Under the pieces are notes generated by a model that was not told where the DNA came from, did no database searches, and saw only the letters and a program-made list of their open reading frames with translations. The translations under genes were made by a program, and so were the position numbers. Of a stretch of DNA of 11,639 bases, positions 7,255 to 11,639 are shown piece by piece. Location of the stretch: assembly GCA_937877575.1 (NCBI GenBank), contig CALFIZ010000145.1, positions 1 through 11,639 of the forward strand. The letters run 5' to 3'. How positions within the stretch are numbered: position 1 is the first letter of the stretch; each line of letters starts with the position of its first letter. This DNA comes from an uncultured Marinilabiliales bacterium. GTDB lineage: Bacteria; Bacteroidota; Bacteroidia; Bacteroidales; BM520.

Positions 7255-8325
7255 ATGTGGAAATATATTAGGAGGTACCTTCCTCTTGCAATAGCCGCTG
7301 TCATATTCATGACAGGCGAGGTCTTTGTGGATTTGATACAGCCAAAGCTGATGAGCGCCATTGTTGATGACGGTGTGCTCGGTGTCAGCAATGGTGGTGT
7401 GGGCAATATGCAGCTCATCCTGAAATACGGGTTCCGGATGGTTATACTGGTGCTTGTCGGATGTATATGCGGCGCATCAAACAGTATATGTGTTAACATT
7501 TCCAGTCAGAATGTAGGCAACAGCATCCGCAAAGACGCTTTCAAACACATAATGGGGTTGTCGTTCCAGCAGACCGACAGGTTCACGACAGGATCACTTG
7601 TCACTCGCGTCACCAACGACATCACTCAGACTGAGAGAATGGTGGCACAGTTTATCAGGGGATTGATAAGGACAGGACTGCTCACTTTCGGCAGTTTGTA
7701 TTTCCTGTTCAGCTTGAATCCGAAATACAGTTTTATAGTGTTGTGCACACTGCCTTTCGTTATTGGTTTCATGATAATCTGTCTGAGAAAGGCAGGACCG
7801 TTGTTTACAAAATTACAGGCACAACTGGATAACGTGAACCAGATAATGCAGGAGGACATCACAGGTATCCGCATAATAAAGGCTTGTGTGCGTGAACTTT
7901 ATGAAAAGACCCGTTTCGGAAAGGCCAACGAGGAACTGATCGGTACCCAGTTGAGCGTTCTGATATTGTTATCATATATGTTTCCGGTGATGTTCATCTT
8001 TATGAACATAGCTGTAGTGATTATCCTGTATGTGGGCTCTTTTGATGTTGCTTCGGGCGTTTCGTCACCTGGCAACATCATGGCTGCCATCACATACACT
8101 ACACAGTTGCTGCACGGAATACTTATGCTGCTGATGCTGTTTCAGACTATTACAAGAGGTATGGCTTCGTGGAAACGTGTCAGGGAAGTCCTTAACACAA
8201 CGACAGCACTGCCCGACGGCACAGCCACCGATATCAGTCTTGCCAAGGGACGTCTTGATTTCAACAATGTGTCTTTCGCTTATCCGGGGACAGATACGCC
8301 TATCCTCAAGAATATAAATCTCAAG
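7255..8325 (+). CDS. Half-ABC exporter (YheI/LmrC-like), C-terminus lost at the join
   Basis: The authentic part is about 357 residues, starting at ATG 7255 (MWKYIRRYL), 20 bases after the previous stop; an upstream TTG at 7201 overlaps that gene and is unlikely. Residues 1-320 form a type-IV ABC exporter membrane domain with about six helices and the usual coupling-helix region (QQTDRFTTGSLVTRVTNDIT). The nucleotide-binding domain begins with GRLDFNNVSFAYPG and stops at ILKNINLK, before Walker A. The reading frame stays open to a stop at 8482-8484, but its last 52 codons are antisense to the GH95 gene from the other piece and show no ABC features. Walker A, Q-loop, signature, Walker B and H-loop are all missing. 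Intact relatives work as homo- or heterodimers that export lipids or drugs, and the partner half is often the next gene, so the real neighbour is probably lost too. Confidence 0.88.
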
Positions 8326-8340
8326 TACGTCATTGCAAAC
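8316..8340. other. Junction between two unrelated genomes (probable contig chimera)
   Basis: Homology to the ABC nucleotide-binding domain ends at codon 8323-8325, where a residue leading into GxxGSGKST is expected. From 8326 on, the minus strand reads as GH95-like protein. Base composition and codon choice change here from balanced to AT-rich. No inverted repeat, target-site duplication, integrase or transposase is visible. Both genes lose their 3' ends at the same place. The exact base is uncertain; the other source could begin anywhere from about 8323 to 8370. Confidence 0.75.
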
Positions 8341-10188
8341 CCTGCTGCTTATTATGCGCTGAGTTGCTTCATAAAGAATTTCAAAATTTCTGTCAAAGAA
8401 AGATTCCTGTTCAAAATCAAATTTATCCGCCTTAACGGAAGTCATGGACTTCTCATATTCCAAAGCAGAAGCTTCAAGTCTTGAACGCATTGCCTTAAAC
8501 AGAACAAGATCTTCATCAACGGAAGAAACCTTACAGTATTCAGCGGCCTTTATAACGCTGCCGAACATTTTGTAAAGTTCATAATTTGTCTCTCCGTCAG
8601 AATAACCTGCGTAGAAAGTTTCTCCATCTTTTTTATATTCATGGAAGGACGGCACAAGAACGGCACTTTTTCCTTCATTTTCCAAAACCAGATATGAAGC
8701 ATAGAACCGTGCAATATCATTCAGTACCCTGTAATTCTTTTTCAGGAACTTAACATTCATCGTGCTGTAGAACTGATTCATTATATTTTCTACAACAACA
8801 ATTCCCCCTGCTACGGAATATGAATTCCTTAAATCAGAACCGGCTGGAGAAGTATCGCCCCAGATATCCGTTGAACCGTGAACGGCACATCCCTGAATTC
8901 CATACATTTCTCTTGCAGTTGTTTTTCCGTGTGTAAAAAGTTTTTTATAAAGTTTTTCTGAAGAAAGACCGTTACGCTTAAGCCCCGTAATATAAGGAGC
9001 ATAATTTTCCGGAGAAAGTTCATTCATGCTGTAACGTACATTATCTGAATCTTCATCTTCCGTAAGCCAGAGCCCGCATGGTAATGCAGGAAGAGTTCCC
9101 GGAGTCATTGTCGAAGCAGCAAGAAGGTATCTGCTGTAATTCCAGAACTGTTCCATAAATTCCGGAGAAGATTTCTTTTCAAGTAATTCCTCAGCACTAA
9201 GTTTTGCACTGCCGTCAGTAAGTTTAAAAGAAACTTTCTTAAACTGTGCAGCAGTTTCCTGATAATGAAGGCGCTTTATTGAATCAAAATTCTTGCAGGA
9301 AGCAAGACAGATTTTCTTTAACGCAAGGTCTGCACTCCACAATGCAAGTGAATTAGCTTTTCTGTGAACATCTCCGCATTTTTTATAGTAATGAGGTTTT
9401 CTGTAAGCAGATTCCACATCAACAAAAAGCGTAACTTCATCAGCTTTTTCTACAATAATATTTGAACCTGTAACTTTTACATTTCCGTCTACAGCAACTG
9501 CCGTAACAACTGCAGCAAAAGGAACTCCATTTATGCTGTGAAAGCAGATTGTATCATCAGAAAGGGAATATTTTTTATAAGCGTCCCTGCATTCAAGAGA
9601 AGCCCTGAGGTAAATGCTTTTTGGAGTTGAAGCAGAAATATGAACGGCAAGCACATCATCCTGAGAAGAAGCAAAAACTTCTGTCGTGTAAGTTATGCTT
9701 GAACCGCTGGTATTTTTAGAAAGATCTTCCGTACTCGGTGTTTTTGATTCACGGGTAAAAACTGTGGAAGCAACAGCTGTTTCAAAATCCAGCTGTCTTT
9801 TATAGAAGGAAACTGACTCATCAGAAATTCTTCTGATACCGTCCGGTCCCTTAAGACCATAAGTTTCTCCGTCATAAAAATCTATATGAAGGGAACCTGC
9901 TGATTTATAATGTGCCTGTTCCTGAGGTAAAGCCGTAAAGCTTTCGTAAATAAGTTCCTGCGCCTCAGAAATACGGTCCAGTTCTATAAGATTACGGATT
10001 TCTTTTAAAGATGCAGCGCCACTTGAATTATTTCTGTTTGTAAAGGGTTTTGACCATACAGATTCTTCATTAAGATCTATAACTTCATGCCCGATGTTTC
10101 CGTGAACCAAAGCACCAAGTCTTCCGTTGCCAACAGGAAATGCTTCTTTTTTATTCTGAGCCGGTTTTTTGTACCACATTGAATTCAT
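8326..10188 (-). CDS. GH95-like alpha-L-fucosidase homologue, C-terminus lost at the join
   Basis: The authentic part is about 621 residues. The start WYKKPAQNKKEAFPVGNGRLGALVHG, then DLNEESVWS, is the classic GH95 N-terminal domain (residues 4-46). The (alpha/alpha)6 barrel is entered around 345; GKTTAREMYGIQGCAVHGSTDIWGDTSP (421-448) is a good family match. No signal peptide is present, so it is probably cytoplasmic. The usual active-site segment with NIN followed by MNYWPA reads YSMNELSPENYAPY here (386-399): the first Asn is kept, while the second Asn and the Trp are not. Activity as a 1,2-alpha-L-fucosidase is therefore uncertain. GH95 proteins normally run to about 750-800 residues and carry the catalytic Asp region (QxDGNFG type) near the end, which is absent. 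The open frame continues to 8065, but those last 86 codons are antisense to the ABC gene and are not GH95. Confidence 0.8.
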
Positions 10189-10193
10189 AAAAT

Positions 10194-10200
10194 CCCCCTC
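10194..10200 (-). promoter_or_regulatory. Shine-Dalgarno site of the GH95-like gene
   Basis: On the minus strand GAGGGGG lies five bases before ATG 10186-10188. This decides between two nearby in-frame ATG codons; the second, at 10177-10179, would be 14 bases away. A strong Shine-Dalgarno site contrasts with the left piece and supports a different host. Confidence 0.8.
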
Positions 10201-10265
10201 ACTTCTACAGACAGCCTCCGAAAAACTTTATATAAGGCTGACACTGTATTTTTAAAATCGCATTT

Positions 10266-10284
10266 ATTATAGATAAAAGTCTAT
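10266..10284 (-). promoter_or_regulatory. Possible -10 element with overlapping inverted repeat, upstream of the GH95-like gene
   Basis: The minus strand reads TATAAT at 10266-10271, which would give a leader of about 70 bases. No convincing -35 is seen 16-18 bases upstream. ATAGA (10269-10273) and TCTAT (10280-10284) form a short inverted repeat overlapping this element, as an operator could. The arms are only five bases long, so chance is a real possibility. Confidence 0.3.
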
Positions 10285-10334
10285 CACATAAACTTATCTT
10301 AGGCACGGGGTTTTAAAGCATATCAAAAAACTAC

Positions 10335-10363
10335 TTGTAATAAAGCCGTGTTTTCACTTTAAT
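10335..10363 (+). promoter_or_regulatory. Candidate sigma70-type promoter of the permease gene, nearly leaderless
   Basis: TTGTAA (10335-10340) and TTTAAT (10358-10363) are separated by exactly 17 bases and match the -35 and -10 consensus at four and five of six positions. Transcription would begin about 10370-10372, which is the ATG itself. No Shine-Dalgarno sequence lies before that ATG, which agrees with a leaderless or almost leaderless message. The region is AT-rich, so the match could be accidental. Confidence 0.4.
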
Positions 10364-10371
10364 TTTAAATC

Positions 10372-11502
10372 ATGTTTTCAGTTATCAGACCCATTGTTTC
10401 ATTCTTGAAAAAAGAAATAGTACTTACCTGTGCATGGATTCTTGCCATAGCTTCTGCTTTTTTTGTAACACCTGACCGCAATTATATTTCCTACATCGAT
10501 TTCAGTTCCCTTCTGATTTTATGGAGCCTTATGGTAATAATGCAGTTCTTTTCCACAGAGGGAATTTTCATTCTAATCGGAAACCGCCTTCTTCTGCTTA
10601 CAAAAAAAATATGGCAGCTGGCAGCTGTTCTTATTGCCCTGTGTTTTTTTACTTCCATGTTCATAACAAACGATGTTGCACTGCTGACTTTTGTTCCTTT
10701 TACGATATTAATGCTTGATGCCTGTGACAGAAAGGATCTTTTAATTCCGGTAATCGTGCTTCAGACTATCGCTGCAAATACAGGAAGCATGTTTACCCCT
10801 GTAGGCAATCCGCAGAATCTGTTTTTATTTTCACTGATGAATTCTTCCCTTAAGGATTTTCTGCTTCTGATGCTTCCATATACCGGCCTGTCTTTTTTAC
10901 TTTTAACTGCAGGAATTTTCTGTCTGAAAAACAAAAGCCAGCCTTGCAGTACTCAGCAGGACAATTCTTCCCATATAAGAATCAATCCGATTACCGCAGG
11001 AATTTACGCGCTGCTATTTCTGAGTGCAATACTTACGGTACTTAAATTCATTCCTTTCTATATACTTGCAGCAGTTGTTTTAGCCGTTACTCTTGTTATA
11101 AAACCAAAAATCATACTAAGGGCAGACTACGCCCTGCTTTTTACATTCATAGGGTTCTTTATTTTTACAGGAAACATTGCCCGCATTACGGTCTTTAAGG
11201 AAAGTCTGCAGAATTTTGTTGCAGGACATGAAGTGCTAACCGGAATTGCAGCAAGCCAGGTTATAAGCAACGTTCCGACAGCCTTGCTTCTGTCTGGTTT
11301 TGCAAAGAATCTCAGGGAACTGACTGTCGGTGTAAATGTGGGAGGTCTGGGAACTCTTATTGCTTCCATGGCAAGTCTTATTTCTTATAAATTCTATGTC
11401 AGGACTCCAGGATGCCAGAAAGGCAGATACATGCTTTACTTTACGGCTGCAAATATTATTTTTCTGATTCCGCTATGTCTTATAAATCTGCTGAGCAGAT
11501 AA
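10372..11502 (+). CDS. Ion transporter superfamily permease (ArsB/NhaD/CitMHS-type anion or Na+ transporter)
   Basis: This 376-residue inner-membrane protein has about ten hydrophobic segments, for example 15-32, 43-60, 81-99, 102-117, 124-155, 162-184 and 208-245. The two-fold internal repeat of the ion transporter superfamily is visible. FITNDVALLTFVPF (97-110) pairs with SNVPTALLLSGF (299-310), and ANTGSMFTPVGNPQNLF (135-151) pairs with GVNVGGLGTLIASMASLISYK (320-340). These are the substrate/cation-site hairpins and unwound helices of the family. Members exchange Na+ and protons or move arsenite, citrate or other anions; the sequence does not tell which. At 376 residues it is shorter than typical ArsB or NhaD proteins (over 400) but complete, with both repeats present. 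Transcribed away from the GH95-like gene, it is followed by the tRNA-Asn gene. The start has no Shine-Dalgarno site, and an in-frame TAA lies two codons upstream, so the ATG at 10372 is the only good choice. Confidence 0.85.
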   Translation: MFSVIRPIVSFLKKEIVLTCAWILAIASAFFVTPDRNYISYIDFSSLLILWSLMVIMQFFSTEGIFILIGNRLLLLTKKIWQLAAVLIALCFFTSMFITNDVALLTFVPFTILMLDACDRKDLLIPVIVLQTIAANTGSMFTPVGNPQNLFLFSLMNSSLKDFLLLMLPYTGLSFLLLTAGIFCLKNKSQPCSTQQDNSSHIRINPITAGIYALLFLSAILTVLKFIPFYILAAVVLAVTLVIKPKIILRADYALLFTFIGFFIFTGNIARITVFKESLQNFVAGHEVLTGIAASQVISNVPTALLLSGFAKNLRELTVGVNVGGLGTLIASMASLISYKFYVRTPGCQKGRYMLYFTAANIIFLIPLCLINLLSR

Positions 11503-11539
11503 TTAAAGCACTATTTAATAAAGAAAATTAATAAACATA

Positions 11540-11568
11540 TTGACACTTTTTTTTCTTTTTTATATAGT
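11540..11568 (+). promoter_or_regulatory. Strong sigma70-type promoter of tRNA-Asn
   Basis: A perfect -35 TTGACA (11540-11545) and a TATAGT -10 (11563-11568) are separated by 17 bases. Transcription would begin near 11575, leaving a leader of about 16 bases before the tRNA. The spacer is almost pure T. The consensus quality fits a stable-RNA gene, and its form is unlike the Bacteroidetes promoter at 5377-5409, another sign that the two pieces have different hosts. Confidence 0.8.
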
Positions 11569-11590
11569 GTTTTCACATTCAGCAATGAAT

Positions 11591-11639
11591 GCTCCCTTAG
11601 CTCAGTCGGTAGAGCAACGGACTGTTAATCCGTGTGTCG
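11591..11639 (+). tRNA. tRNA-Asn (anticodon GUU), 3' end outside window
   Basis: The first 49 bases fold as a tRNA 5' part. The 5' acceptor strand is GCTCCCT (11591-11597), followed by TA. The D stem GCTC/GAGC encloses the loop AGTCGGTA. The anticodon stem ACGGA/TCCGT pairs fully around CTGTTAA, with anticodon GTT at 11624-11626, which reads Asn codons. The variable region begins at GTGTCG, where the window ends, so the T arm and the 3' acceptor strand cannot be checked. Confidence 0.93.

Noticed and set aside
8065..8325. Continuation of the leftward GH95 open frame for 86 more codons
   Set aside because: These bases are the antisense of the conserved ABC membrane-domain end and ATPase start. 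The translation shows no GH95 features, so the frame is open by chance past the join.
8326..8484. 52-codon tail on the ABC exporter frame
   Set aside because: It replaces the expected Walker A region with unrelated residues and is antisense to well-conserved GH95-like coding sequence, so it is not a natural C-terminus.
1..10188. A fucose-degradation locus combining GH29 and GH95 fucosidases
   Set aside because: The two genes lie on opposite sides of the probable chimeric join, so their proximity carries no information about a shared pathway.
10302..10350. CACGG / CCGTG repeat in the divergent intergenic region as an operator
   Set aside because: The five-base arms are more than 30 bases apart in an AT-rich region, which is expected by chance.
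11543..11570. Inverted repeat ACACT / AGTGT around a T-rich stretch, as a terminator of the permease gene
   Set aside because: The arms are five bases long and lie within a consensus promoter; the T-run is inside the loop rather than after the stem, so it does not have the form of an intrinsic terminator.
1..11639. CRISPR array, insertion sequence, phage or defence island
   Set aside because: No regularly spaced repeats, transposase, integrase, toxin-antitoxin or nuclease-like frames were seen on either strand.

Overview
The window reads as two unrelated pieces of bacterial DNA joined near base 8325. The left piece (1 to about 8325) looks like a gut-type Bacteroidales. It carries TAnnTTTG-type promoters, little or no Shine-Dalgarno sequence before its starts, fucosidase and GH31 genes with export signals, and a lipid-anchored periplasmic enzyme. 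The right piece (about 8326 to 11639) is visibly more AT-rich, with long A and T runs. It has a strong Shine-Dalgarno site before one gene and TTGACA/TATAAT-type promoters, so it comes from a different low-GC host. A Treponema-like spirochaete is my best guess and a Firmicute is possible. The join cuts through one gene from each side and carries no mobile-element signature, so a chimeric metagenome contig is the simplest explanation.

Left piece. The window opens inside the 3' end of a GH29-type alpha-L-fucosidase on the + strand, of which only the C-terminal accessory domains remain. It converges on a leftward three-gene operon, read from right to left: a lipoprotein of the nicotinamidase/isochorismatase family, a PfoR-like PTS_EIIC_2 membrane protein with no other PTS part nearby, and a secreted 890-residue GH31 glycoside hydrolase. 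The three genes are separated by 14 and 34 bases. A compact region at 5377-5409 holds back-to-back promoters, one for this operon and one for a rightward pair. That pair is a long-chain acyl-CoA synthetase and, 20 bases on, a half-ABC exporter that is cut off at the start of its nucleotide-binding domain.

Right piece. A leftward GH95-like fucosidase homologue has lost its C-terminus at the join. A 183-base divergent region separates it from a rightward ion-transporter-superfamily (ArsB/NhaD/CitMHS-type) permease, which may be translated from a nearly leaderless mRNA. A well-formed sigma70-type promoter then drives a tRNA-Asn(GUU) gene that runs off the right edge.

I found no CRISPR array, insertion sequence, phage gene or defence system. 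The biologically most interesting unit is the nicotinamidase-lipoprotein / orphan EIIC / GH31 operon. The most important caution is the join: gene neighbourhoods that cross base 8325, including the apparent pairing of GH29 and GH95 fucosidases, should not be trusted.
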